Assembly: GCA_032718475.1 (NCBI GenBank)
Contig: JAUCBJ010006647.1
Span: 1-45,843, forward strand
Length of the DNA stretch: 45,843 nucleotides
DNA from: Nemertoderma westbladi
Lineage: Eukaryota; Xenacoelomorpha; Nemertodermatida; Nemertodermatidae
Direction of reading: 5' to 3'
The notes under the pieces were generated by a model. The model saw only the letters and a program-made list of their open reading frames with translations. It did no database searches and was not told the origin of the DNA. Within the stretch, counting starts at the first letter, position 1, and each line of letters opens with the position of its first letter. The position numbers and the translations under genes were made by a program. This document shows positions 8,714-19,198 of the stretch, piece after piece.

Positions 8714-10141
8714 ATGTCTGCGGAAAATATTCGGTCGGCCATAGGCCAGGCCATTGGGAAACGTACTGCTCAGAAAGGCCAAGTTACAATGCATTTACGA
8801 AATTGCCAGAAATCCGTAGACGCTTTTCAGGGTTCAGAAACTGCTACTTGGTCGCATGGAATGCTCCGTACGATGAAGCGATGCATTGAATCGGCTGAAA
8901 ATGCTTTGGGTTTGGTGATTTCATATCACACTGATGTTAAAGTTTTAGAAAACCGGATAGATGACATTGATACACATGATAATTATATTGAATCGACTGC
9001 CGGTTTAGTTAATGAAATGTATTCTTATATGGATAGATTTGAAGATGAGCTTCACAAAAATACAGTTTCTACCGGTTCGAGGAGGGAACACACTGCGAGT
9101 TCCCTTGATGACACAATTCCACCAATGTCTCCGCTGGAAATTGGCCATTCTGCACGGCCAATAGTTGCTGATCCGCCAGCCCTAGAGGATGGAACAGATT
9201 TCCAAAAGTTTCAACGTTGGTTAGAAGTTTGGAGGCCTTACTTTCAACTAACTACACTCTATAAATCTCCCAGGGAGGATCAGATTGCTGCATTTTTTAG
9301 TCACTGTCATCCAGATTTCCTGAACACAGTGCGACGAGTTATTGAGATACCCCATAATACATCTATGACATTGGATGAAGTTATTAACGAAATTAGCAAT
9401 TATTTAAGGTGTGATCGCAACCCAAATGTAGATTGGAGAAACCTTCTCACTGTAAAACAAGAAGAAGGTGAGTCAATTTATAAATATTATACACGTGTTA
9501 CAGAACTTGCTGAATATGCTGATGTTCAAAATGTTACATACAATATTTTAACAACTGCAATTCTTGTTGTGGGTCTTAAAGACGAGTCAGCTCATGCTAA
9601 AGTTATTGCAAAAAAACCGGCACTAAATTTGAAAGATACTTTTGAATTTTTGCGATCTACTGAAGCAGCAAAGAGGGATTCAAAGCAAATTAGTGACAAG
9701 AAATATGAAATTTCTGCTAATAAACACAAGACTAAATATAAGCAAAATAAGGACAGAGGGTTCAAACCTCCTAATTCAAAGGTTACAACTTCTACTTATT
9801 TTAAACCCCCTACAAACAACAGATCAAATGCCGAGAAACTCTTACATAGCGATATTACTAATGGAAATAATGCAAATAAATTTTGTTTCCGGTGTGGGTT
9901 TGATCTTCAAGAAGATTTGAGAAAATGCCCCGCATTAAATTCTGAATGCCAGTATTGCAAACGGGTTGGTCATTACAAACGTGTCTGTTTGCAACGTACC
10001 CGGGATGGGCAAAGTTCGAATAAAAATTCGAAAAAGGTTAATGTTATTAGACAATCTGCTGGAGTTACAAGCAGCCATTTTTTACATGTTAACCCCTTCC
10101 ATACTGAAGATAAAAAAAAAAGCATACATCTAGGGCACTGA
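8714..10141 (+). CDS. gag: Ty3/gypsy Gag polyprotein
   Basis: A 475-residue frame, intact. An N-terminal helical region runs to about 130. The capsid-like domain (about 150-310) includes F-Q-K-F-Q-R-W-L-E-V-W, S-P-R-E-D-Q-I-A-A-F-F and E-G-E-S-I-Y-K-Y-Y-T-R-V-T-E-L-A, a spacing typical of retrotransposon Gag capsids. A basic linker leads to a nucleocapsid part near 390-430, where C-Q-Y-C-K-R-V-G-H-Y-K-R-V-C is a canonical CX2CX4HX4C knuckle. A preceding C-F-R-C-G knuckle seems to lack its histidine. Gag packages the RNA into virus-like particles. Protease would normally follow; instead the frame stops and a TA-rich insert begins. The leader upstream is about 350 bp. The start is the first long-frame ATG. 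Confidence 0.9.
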   Translation: MSAENIRSAIGQAIGKRTAQKGQVTMHLRNCQKSVDAFQGSETATWSHGMLRTMKRCIESAENALGLVISYHTDVKVLENRIDDIDTHDNYIESTAGLVNEMYSYMDRFEDELHKNTVSTGSRREHTASSLDDTIPPMSPLEIGHSARPIVADPPALEDGTDFQKFQRWLEVWRPYFQLTTLYKSPREDQIAAFFSHCHPDFLNTVRRVIEIPHNTSMTLDEVINEISNYLRCDRNPNVDWRNLLTVKQEEGESIYKYYTRVTELAEYADVQNVTYNILTTAILVVGLKDESAHAKVIAKKPALNLKDTFEFLRSTEAAKRDSKQISDKKYEISANKHKTKYKQNKDRGFKPPNSKVTTSTYFKPPTNNRSNAEKLLHSDITNGNNANKFCFRCGFDLQEDLRKCPALNSECQYCKRVGHYKRVCLQRTRDGQSSNKNSKKVNVIRQSAGVTSSHFLHVNPFHTEDKKKSIHLGH

Positions 10142-10620
10142 AAAAAATATTTTTTTATATGAGATCCTTATGGTGATATTTTTCTAACAAAAGGGTATCC
10201 AAACTTATTTTATGCATATATATGCCACATATAGTGAATATAATATATATTTGTATATATATATTGATATATATATATATTTATTATATATATTATATAT
10301 TTAGTACATATTTCATTATATTTATATACTGTATATATATATATATTATAATAATGTATAAAATATATATTTTTAAATATATATATAAATATATATATAA
10401 TATATATATGTGTATATATATTTATTTTAAATTGTATATAATAGTACTATATATAAAATATTTTTTTAATTTTAAAATTTTTTTTTTTTTTATAGGATGT
10501 TTGATAACATTGTCATTATCATTGTCATATGTCATTAATTATATCATGTAAATATATTATATATACATGTACATATATATATAAAAAGATATATACAGAA
10601 ATATAGTCTGGTACATAGTT
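10142..10620. repeat. TA-rich simple-sequence tract
   Basis: Nearly continuous TATATA-type sequence with A and T runs. The open frame across 10222-10551 is low-complexity and not a gene. It joins Gag to the piggyBac gene. Confidence 0.9.
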
Positions 10621-10627
10621 AATAGTT

Positions 10628-12241
10628 TCAGGCCAAACTCGCATGATAGGTTACGAAACAAGTACCATGGCATAGTCCAGGCTTATCTAAACACGAAGTG
10701 CACTCATATCTAACCGCTTTTCGGATTCCAGCTTTGTAACACACACGGCAACGTTTCTGTGGTTTGCTGGATTCGGCCGATATTATCTTTTCTAATATAT
10801 GTGGTCGAGGTATCGTTTGTGGCTGGGATGAGGTAGCAGGAGTCGACTTCCTCTTTGTTGTAACTCGTTTGTTCTCATCAGGAACTCCAGTAAGAAAGGC
10901 CATAGAGTGATACACAAAATACGTGAATACGATTTTTTTAGGTTTCTCATTTCGTGTTACAGGTTTTTGTTCTTGTTTGTATAAAACGTACGCATTCAAT
11001 AATAGGCGCTGAATAAAGTGAATGCCTAGTTTTTTAAACCACGCGTGGGTTCGGCGAGCGGCACTACATGATGAGATGTATTGATCGGTTATATCTACTC
11101 CACCCATTGTATGGTTGTATTTATCAATTGCTACTGGCTTGTTATATTCAATAACTTCATTTCCTGGTAAAACTCTACGCTGGAATTTCCCCAGCCTGCT
11201 CTACAGTAGTAAGAAAATAAACTTGTTTTTTGTCACTAAATTTTATAACCAGTGTGCAGCAGCCCGTGCCAAAGTCATCTCTCATGTAGTGGGATGAAAT
11301 GGGTTGAATATTAGATTCTCGTAATGCGATTGGTATACCACCAGCTGGCTTTATCGTTCCCCTAATGCCAGTTTTCCGAGAATTTAGATATAATGCCAGT
11401 CTTAGACTCGTATACCAATTATCTAGGCTTACAGTATAACCTTTATCTAAAAGGTCCCGTTCATTCAATAGAGTAACAACAACACTTTCCGATTTGGTTA
11501 GTACTTCACAACCAGGCTCGTCGCAGGTCAAGTCTGATTTAGCCCCGTAATAAATCCTAATAGCAAGGAGATACCCCTTTGCATCGCACAGCAGAAATGT
11601 TTTAATTCCAAACCGCGCGCGTTTGGTTCTGATAAATTGCTTGAAATACAGCCTACCCTTGAACAATAGGAGAGATTCGTCGAGTGACAATTCCTGAGTT
11701 GGTATAAATACGGATATTATTTGATTGATTTTGGCCATAAAGTCGGTGAGCCGTGTAGATTTATCCTTCCTATCCACCTTATCGGGATCGGAAAAGCGTA
11801 GGAATTTCAAAATACAATTATATCTGTCACGGGACATCACAGTACCGAAATATGGTGTGACTGCCATTGTGCTACAGGTCCAGTATGAGTTTATGGTGGG
11901 CTTTTTTATTATCCCCATAAGAAGAGTTAAGCTCATAAAGGCTTTCATCTCCTCTACAGTTATGTCCTTTACTTTCAACCTTACTTCCGAGTTATATGCA
12001 AGATGTTGTGTTTGGATTTCAATCCTTTGATTTGAACAAAAACATAGTAATTGGAAAAGATCAGTTGGTAAGAATATATTTAGATACTCTTCCAAGCTGA
12101 ACTCCTTAGTTATAATTCCACGTTGCCAACCCGGTGATCCTGTAAATATATGCGGGTTTCGAGAATCAGTTTGAGCAGTAACTGTTCTCCAACCACTATC
12201 GGCCAATGGCAGTGAATATAGTCCCTCATCAGAATCTTCAC
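10628..12241 (-). pseudogene. piggyBac transposase, main exon (one frameshift)
   Basis: Minus-strand frames 12241-11175 and 11107-10628 together cover a piggyBac-family DDE transposase. Features in order: E-E-Y-L-N-I-F-L-P, Y-N-C-I-L-K-F-L-R-F, the first catalytic Asp in S-L-D-E-S-L-L-L-F-K-G-R, the second in S-L-D-N-W-Y-T-S, the third in M-G-G-V-D-I-T-D-Q, and a C-terminal cysteine-rich zinc domain beginning C-R-V-C and ending with H. The reading frame shifts once, near 11110-11190, between the second and third aspartates. Upstream of the frame's usual start the coding continues to an AG splice acceptor at 12243-12242. The family inserts at TTAA; no matching C-rich terminal repeats were found nearby. 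Confidence 0.85.
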
Positions 12242-12945
12242 CTGTAATTGTGCATTATAATGACACCGCAGTAAAGCGCAAATAACACTGGTAGGCCTAT
12301 TTTCATGTTTGGAGCCACTGTTTTTGTTATTGTGTCTATCAAAAAGCAGGTTATACTAACAAAAAAATACTAAATTATATTAGATATAATTTATAATTAT
12401 AAATATGCCGATGCAAATGGGTACAGTAATATATACCTGTAAATATAATTTATAGGCATATTACCGGTACCGGTACATTAAAAATTGTAATTTAACTGGT
12501 AGCCTACAGAGGTAGGCTAACCGACCATCCCTATCCCTAAATCACAATCTAAAAATTTTTGCATAATGTATAATTTGGGATATTATTGCCAAGTAGTCCT
12601 ACAGGAAAGCCTAACCAAAACAATAAACTAAAGAACATCAACTGTTAGCATGCTAGCATTTACTGATTTAAGACTGCGTGAACAATAAATATTTGTAATA
12701 GAATCAGTAAAAATTGTAATGCCCCGAAATTCGAAACAGGATAGAGCCCAAACATTCGGTTGGGTAGGGTTGGATAGTGAATTAACCCAACCATAATTCA
12801 AACTGCTACCGCTACCAGAATAGCCTATAGGCCTAAATGCTAATCAACACACAGAGCATGAAGCATGAGGGGGCTCTATTACCTATGATTAACCTGAGAG
12901 TATATTATTTTGCAAACTAGGGTTTCATTATAATGCACTTTTAAC
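12242..12945 (-). other. inferred intron of the piggyBac gene
   Basis: Donor G|GTTAAAAG at 12946/12945 and acceptor TTACAG|GTGAAG at 12242/12241. Joining keeps the frame (phase 1), giving an acidic D-D-G-E-D-S-D-E junction as expected in a piggyBac N-terminus. Length is 704 nt. Inference from splice borders and frame; the donor is weaker than consensus. Confidence 0.55.
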
Positions 12946-13111
12946 CGTCGTCATAGCTCGAAACACCAGAAACATCAGAAATATCACATGTTTCGGTATC
13001 GGTATCATCATCCCTGGAATTTGAGGATTCGGAATCGGAATTCGTGTGACCGTCATCATAACCAAATCGTAGCAACCGATTCTGTTGACGTACTGGGTAT
13101 ACACCCGCCAT
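12946..13111 (-). CDS. piggyBac transposase, inferred N-terminal exon
   Basis: From ATG at 13111 the frame reads M-A-G-V-Y-P-V-R and then an acidic, serine-rich stretch (S-D-S-E-S-S-N-S-R-D-D-D-T-D-T-E), typical of piggyBac N-termini ahead of the transposase core. The frame ends at TAA unless the GT at 12945-12944 is used as a donor, after which it continues in frame into exon 2. The ATG was chosen because the longer open frame upstream only has a GTG. Confidence 0.5.
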
Positions 13112-13196
13112 AAACAGATAACTAGACCTACTGGTACTACATAATGACACACACTACCAGTCTACCACTGTTCCAGAGCTATAGCCAATAGCTATG

Positions 13197-13580
13197 TAGT
13201 ACTACCAGTAAGTACAGCAATAAACCACACACTTTCAGACTGTCAGCTCTCAAACTACTAAAGCATAGTACCATGGAGAGCCATGAGAGTAATTTAAAAT
13301 GTACCATTCATGCTACTGCATCTTTTCACTGAGCATAGAACTGTAAACAAACCATGACATACCAGGTATGTCACAGTACCCTTCATGGTAGTACTACCGG
13401 CAAGTACAGCAGTAAACCACACACTGTCAGACTACCAGAACTCAAACTACTAAAGCATAGTACCATGGAGAGCCCTGAGAGTAATTTAAAATGTACCATT
13501 CATGCTACTTCATCTTTTCACTGAGCATAGAACTGTAAACAAACCATGACATACCAGGTATGTCACAGTACACTTCATGG
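13197..13580. repeat. two tandem 192-bp units with embedded palindrome
   Basis: TAGTACTACC at 13197 and 13389 starts two units about 95% alike, each ending ..CTTCATGG. Each contains GACATACCAGGTATGTC (8-bp arms around one base). A third copy of that palindrome at 13582-13598 lies just beyond the second unit and is read as the first codons of the pol frame. Confidence 0.92.
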
Positions 13581-15280
13581 TGACATACCAGGTATGTCAC
13601 CTTACGGAAGAGGTTAAAATTGCTGATCCAAAGAATAACAACATTTTGGGAATTGTGATAGCTTGTGAGTGTACCGTTGCTGGTGAAGATATCATATATT
13701 CATTGAATGATATTACACTATCTTGCCTTGCTCCTCCAACTAATGATACATTAGTTTCTGTTGAAAATCATACTCTCAAAAAAATTGGAACATTTAGAGC
13801 TCAAATATCAGTTGATGGATATCAGCGTACAGTTGATACTATAATTCATGTTTGTAGATGGATTAAAGGTTTATATTTATCCCGTGAAGTTTGTGCAGCA
13901 CTTCTAAAAATTCCACAAGATTTCCATACTCCACAGGGAGATGATGGGAAATTAATATATGTTGCTACTGTTTCGGGCAGACAAGATAATGTATTTGATA
14001 CAGAAAAACGATCTGCTTGGATTAAAAGCTTGCCTGCTGATAACCCTTCACCACAACTCAGATCAGCAGTCGAAACAAAACTCAAAAACATATACAAGTC
14101 AGTTTTTGATGATTCTGATACATTGCATCCCATGGTTGGGTCTCAAGTTGGAGAACCTAAGAAAATTGAACTCTTACCAGACGCATCGCCATTTGCAGTG
14201 CATGCGGCCAGGCCAATACCATTTGCATTACGAGATAGAGTTCGAAATGAACTTGATTACATGTTAAAGCGTGGCATTATATCAGAAGTAGGAGATGTAA
14301 CTACTGATTGGTGCCACCCCTTGGTGGTTGCCCCTAAACCTGGGGGTAAGATAAGGATGTGTGTCGACCTTACAAAGTTGAACCATCAAGTTAAACGACC
14401 TGTTCATCCTACGAAAACCCCATTTACTGCGGTTTCTGGGATAAAACCTACTGCAAAGTATTTTACCAAATTAGATGCAACTAAGGGCTACTGGCAATTG
14501 CCCTTGGATGCAAAGTCTCAAGAGTTTACTACATTTATTACACCTTGGGGAAGGTACAAATTTCTTCGGGCCCCAATGGGATTTGTGGGATCTGGTGATT
14601 CTTACAGTTTGCGTGGTGATATTGCATTCTGTGGTATCAATAGGTTAAATAAAGTCGTAGATGATATTGCGCTGGATGGTGACACATGCAGAGAGACTAT
14701 TAATATAACTTGTGATGTTCTAGAACGGTGTGCAAAACATGGTATAACAATTAATGGTGATAAGTGCAAATTTGCTGCTGATGAGATAGACTTTGTTGGA
14801 TACCATGTAAAACAAGGTTATGAAGCAGATCCTTGTAAAGTTAATGCCATTGCGGATTTCCCAGTACCAACAACTAGAACAGATCTCCGATCTTTCCTTG
14901 GTTTAGTTAACCAGCTAGGCCAATTTTCTACTGAGATTGCTGGAGCTGCAGAGCCCCTGAGAGATCTTGTTAAGATTAAAAATGAATTTACCTGGAATGC
15001 AAATCATACCAAAGCATTTAATTCAGTGAAGAAAGCTTTGGAAAGTACACCGGTACTTTCTCAGTTTGACCCTACAGCTGAGACAGTCTTACAGACTGAT
15101 GCTGCACGAACAAAAGGTCTTGGATTCGCATTACTCCAAATCCAGAATGGGTTTTGGAAACTTATTCAATGCGGATCTAGATTCCTTCAACCGGCCGAGA
15201 CGAAATATGCTATGATAGAGCTTAAAGCTCTTGCCATTGTATGGGCTACATTAAAATGTCGACTATTTCTGATGGGGTGA
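13577..15280 (+). pseudogene. pol: Ty3/gypsy Pol: protease remnant, RT, RNase H start
   Basis: A 567-residue frame. Residues ~40-110 look like a retropepsin after its active site (L-A-P-P ... K-I-G-T-F), but the expected D-T/S-G triad is absent and the aligned place reads T-V-A-G-E-D. RT (~185-385) has K-R-G-I-I-S-E-V, W-C-H-P-L-V-V-A-P-K-P-G-G-K-I-R-M-C-V-D, F-T-K-L-D-A-T-K-G-Y-W-Q (motif A Asp) and K-V-V-D-D-I-A-L (V-V-D-D in place of the more usual Y-V-D-D). RNase H starts with L-Q-T-D-A-A. The frame ends at a TGA near 15278 that a single-base deletion has brought in; the domain continues in the next frame. The ATG lies in the 192-bp repeat palindrome and is probably not the ancestral start. 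Confidence 0.9.
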
Positions 15281-15293
15281 CTATACCGTCCTT

Positions 15294-16838
15294 GTGGATC
15301 ATAAACCACTGATCCCAATTTTCAATGACTTTACAATGGATACTATTGATAATATTCGACTCCAAAACTACAAGGAGAAATTATCTGTATTCCAGTTTAC
15401 CTTAAAATGGGTTAAAGGTAAAAATCATTGTGTTCCAGACACATTATCACGCTATCCTGTTGATGATCCCACTCTTGAAGACTGTCATGAACACTCGAAT
15501 AATCAAGAGATGTTAAATGCATGTATCCAAATTTCTGCTTGTAACATTAAATCGGACGGAGAAATAGAAAATGATGTTTATGGTGATCCAATTCTACAAG
15601 AATTGCGCGAGTACGGGAAAGCTGATTTGAAATATCAGAAACTTTTACAAGCTGTGGCCTCAGATTATAATGAAAGTGGAAGTGATCCCTATGTATTATT
15701 GTTTAAATCGATATGGAAAGAACTGAGTATCGATAATGGTTTAATTTTGAGAAATTCTCGAATTGTTATACCTCCAAATTCTATTAAGATGGTTTTGTCT
15801 AGATTACATGAAAGCCATCAGGGGATCGACAGGACAAAGAAACGCGCAAGACAAGTCGTTTATTGGCCTGGCATGAACAATGATGTGAAGACCACACTTG
15901 TGAATTGTATACAATGCGCCCAACGCTTACCAAGTCTTCCTAAGGAATCTCTAATGAGGGATGAGATCCCTTCCCGCGTTTTTGAATATGTTTCATGCGA
16001 TCTTATTCAATACGGTGGGGTAGAGTTCTTGCTGTATGTTGATCGATTAAGTGGTTTCCCATTTATTAATGAATTTGGTAGATCACCGAGTGCCACACAA
16101 GTAATCAAAGTAATTCGTTCCTACTTTGTACAAACAGGGGTACCAGTTTGCATTCGGACAGATGGTGGCCCCCAATTTAAAGCAGATGAATTTCAGAAAT
16201 TTTTGAAGTTGTGGTCTGTTAAATGGGCTCCGAGCAGCCCTTACTATCCCCAATCTAATGGTCATGCGGAAGTGCATGTCAAATCTATGAAAGGATTGGT
16301 TGCTAAGTCTGGCGGAAAAATAAACTCGGATTCCTTCCAAGCCGGACTATTGGAGTTAAGAAATACTCCAAAATCAGATAGTCTATCGCCTGCCCAGCGT
16401 GTATATGGCCATCCCATACGCTCTAAAGTGCCAACTCATTGGTTAGCTTTCTCTAGAGATTGGCAAATTTCAGTAGAAGAAGCTGACATTAAAGCTGCTA
16501 ATATCCGAGATTCATCAAAACTCCTTTATGACAGAACTGCTCAACCATTGAAACCTCTCGATATCAGATGTCAAGTCACTATTCAAGATAACGCATCGAA
16601 GAGATGGAATAAAATTGGTATTGTGGTAGAATCTGATTTTTATCGTGGTTACCGAGTGAAACTGAAGTCTGGGAGAACATATTGGCGTAGCAGGAGGTTG
16701 TTGCGCGTTTTTAAAGGAGCTACAAATGATGTTGTGGATAAAGCAACCGCTACTGGATGTGGGAATGTGAATGACCATGAGGAGTTACGACGCAGTTCTA
16801 GAACACGGAAAATTCCTGACCGTTATACTGTGTCCTAA
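15294..16838 (+). pseudogene. pol: Ty3/gypsy Pol: RNase H end and integrase
   Basis: A 514-residue frame, +1 relative to the upstream pol frame. It starts inside RNase H (D-H-K-P-L-I) with V-K-G-K-N-H-C-V-P-D-T-L-S-R after it. Integrase follows: a zinc-binding N-terminus (L-H-E-S-H-Q-G ... C-I-Q-C), then D in S-C-D-L-I-Q-Y, D in R-T-D-G-G-P-Q-F and E in N-G-H-A-E-V-H, the DDE catalytic set with proper spacing. The C-terminus ends in R-R-S-S-R-T-R-K-I-P-D-R-Y, common at the end of animal Ty3 integrases. Integrase inserts the cDNA into the genome. No env follows; the polypurine tract begins about 70 bp downstream. Confidence 0.92.
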
Positions 16839-16910
16839 ATGGCATCACTGCTCAAACTTATTACATATATACCCTATTTACTAGTTGATTTGATTCATCA
16901 AATAACTCAT

Positions 16911-16921
16911 AAAAAGGGAGA
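16911..16921 (+). promoter_or_regulatory. polypurine tract
   Basis: AAAAAGGGAGA abuts the 3' LTR start TGTTATATT at 16922, the normal place for second-strand priming. Confidence 0.85.
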
Positions 16922-17198
16922 TGTTATATTATTATCTATTTCATAGGACCTAAGTGCTCGTGCTTGGTAGATAGTTACCGGTACTGCAGGAGATACATAC
17001 ATTACCATATTTACAGGACTGGAGGATTCTTATGTCTGTACTGCTACTGCAGTACTGCTGCAAGTGACTGGTGACGGTGTAGTCAGTGCTCTACTGTTGT
17101 ACTGTTCTGTCTATATATTATATACTGATATAAGACTAATATATATCAAGGAAGTTATATCGTGAAGAACCTACTTCATTTACGACTTACTTCTTACG
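16922..17198 (+). repeat. 3' LTR of Ty3/gypsy element
   Basis: Matches 8082-8362 with few substitutions. The right end is taken near 17198 (..TTCTTACG); the final base differs from the 5' LTR's ..TTACA, so the border is uncertain by a few bases. Confidence 0.88.
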
Positions 17199-18470
17199 TG
17201 TGGTGGGACAATATGACCCCCCCCCCCCCCCCCTCCCCACCCCACTCTAAAATCTACAAATTTTAACTTTATTAAAATTTATTTTTTGTTTGTACGTAGA
17301 TTTCACTAGTCTGAATCCAACCGAAAAATAAAATTTCGAAAAAAATACTGGGGTGGTTATTTTGCAGCACCAAAATTACAATTAGTGAACAATTTTCATA
17401 AAATTTGAAAGTTACAATTTACGGCTAATTGTTTTTCAATACAGGTTTTATGGTGCGTAAAATCGATTGGAAAATATTTAAAAATAATCTGACTAGTATA
17501 AATGGGTGTTTAGTCCTCTACGTAGGCAAAAAATTAAAAAAACATGTAACCAGCAATTTTCAGTTTGAACACAAAATTTTTAATTCTCTTATACGATGCT
17601 AGAAATTCATATTTTTAGGTTTTCAGGAGGGACGCTGATTCTACTGGAATATATTTCTAATTTGCCCTATCATTGCTAATAGTATTTTTTGACGTAAAAC
17701 TGCAAATTTTGGTGCTAGCACCAATTTTCGTACCCATCACCAAAGAGTACAAGTTTGAAATGTCCATGCGATGTTTATTGATTCCATCGGATTCAGGACC
17801 CTCATAAACCCGTACAACGCAAGAAACAAGATGATACTATCTATTGATCAATTTGCCTATTTTCACAAATTTGGTGCTGGCACAACAATTTTCACCCACC
17901 GGCGAAATATACAAGTTTAAAACTCTTATGCAATTTTTACTTATTCCATTGAATTCAGAACCCTCACAAACCCGTATAACGCAAGAAACAAGGTGACACA
18001 ATCAATTGATATAATTGATGGTTTTCAAAATTTTGTGCAGCACCAAATTTTACACCCACTTCCGAAAACTACAAGTTTGAGATGTCTAGTTAGATAATTA
18101 TTTATTCCATTAAATTCAGAACCGCTATAAACCTATAAAACGCGAGAAATAAGTTCTCACAATCAATAATTGCACTATCGAATTTTTTTTAAAAATTTCG
18201 TGCTGGAACCAAATTTTGCACACAGCACCGAAAAATACAAGTTTGATACACCTGGTGCAACTCGTATATATTCCATCGAAACCAGAATCCAAAAAAGTCC
18301 TATTGCGCAAAAAAAGGTTCAAACAATTAATTTACAAAATTGACATATTTCAAAATTTGGTGCTGGCACCAAAATTGGCACAAGCCGAGAAAAACAAGTT
18401 TGAAATCCGAGAAATTCAATTTATTTATATGAATTCCATCTAATTGTAAACAGATTAAAAAATTACCCCT
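17199..18470 (+). repeat. Repeat A copy 1, right part: C-run and ~163-bp palindrome array
   Basis: After TGTGGTGGGACAATATGA comes a 17-C run (17217-17233), then sequence matching 37519-38600. From about 17340 there are related units whose centre is TTTGGTGC(T/A)GCACCAAA-like, centred near 17714, 17880, 18041, 18204 and 18366, i.e. every 161-166 bp. Between centres are the shared words TACAAGTTTGA, ATTCCAT, TTCAGAACC and CGCAAGAAA. No coding frame is supported; short open frames here are incidental. Confidence 0.88.
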
Positions 18471-18507
18471 TATATATTATTTATTATTTTTATTACCCCT
18501 TATACAC

Positions 18508-18604
18508 CTTAAAGGACACTGGCCTTGAAGATGCGGATGATTGAGCAATGTCATGGGTGATAGGGAGTTGTGGAGGGGAAACTTTGTCGAAAAGCCGGCA
18601 CAGT
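18508..18604 (+). mobile_element. LINE-A 3' fragment
   Basis: CTTAAAGGACACTGGCCTT and the following ~95 bp match the last codons of LINE-A (compare 34337-34435) with a stop and frame changes. Confidence 0.85.
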
Positions 18605-19198
18605 GGTTGGTCGGTATATAGGTATATATATATATATACCAGTATTATACTATAGTATAGTATAGTACTATAGTATTATATATTATACATATATCAGTAT
18701 TGAATTTTGAGTTGAACCAATTATGTTTTTGACAGACCAATATCAAGCAAGTAAACTTAATTGGAAATAGAGAAACAACATGTTCCTATCTGTTCAACCG
18801 TAAGTAGTCATCGTTTTATTTAAGCAGGGACACAAAGCGCAACCCTGTTTAAATACTGTAAGTAAAATTATCACATTGGTTACATTTTTGCATATGTGTT
18901 TCGCCGGGATTTGGCTCATCAGCTACACTAACCCGTGCAGGACACATGTTAATCAAACTAACTACACCAAAAACCAGCTAAAAACACACACATACATATA
19001 AACAAAATAGTATTGCATTCCAGATCAAATAAGCAATCATTTCCTTTGCAACACTATATGGGATGATTTGTCTAGTGCATGGTTGCTAATTATAATAAAA
19101 ATAAAATAATAGGAAGGCATTTTATACACCCATGTTCAGCATGATCCGGTCTCTTAAATATAATTTTGAGTTGAACGAATTACGTTTTTGACAGACCA
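18605..19198. other. AT-rich spacer with a 40-bp direct repeat
   Basis: Contains TATATA and TATAG simple repeats (18613-18690). A 40-bp sequence (TTTTGAGTTGAAC.AATTA.G...ACAGACCAAT) occurs at 18703-18742 and again at 19162-19201, two mismatches apart, 459 bp between starts. No coding region is seen between. Confidence 0.7.

Larger units (their letters stand above)
8082..17198 (+). mobile_element. Ty3/gypsy LTR retrotransposon, interrupted between gag and pol
   Basis: Order: 5' LTR (8082-8362), PBS at 8376, Gag with CCHC knuckle (8714-10141), a foreign 3.4-kb segment (10142-13576) holding a piggyBac gene, Pol with protease remnant, RT, RNase H and integrase (13577-16838, one frameshift), polypurine tract (16911-16921) and 3' LTR (16922-17198). 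RT before integrase gives the Ty3/gypsy order. There is no envelope frame after integrase. The LTRs differ at about 4 of the first 256 positions, so the insertion is fairly recent. It lies inside Repeat A. It is defective: gag and pol are separated, and pol is frameshifted. Confidence 0.93.

Noticed and set aside
10222-10551. 109-residue open frame of mostly I, Y and F
   Set aside because: It is translated TA microsatellite; no codon signal or motif.
8082-17198. Endogenous retrovirus with envelope
   Set aside because: No open frame between integrase end (16838) and the polypurine tract (16911); gag-pol only.
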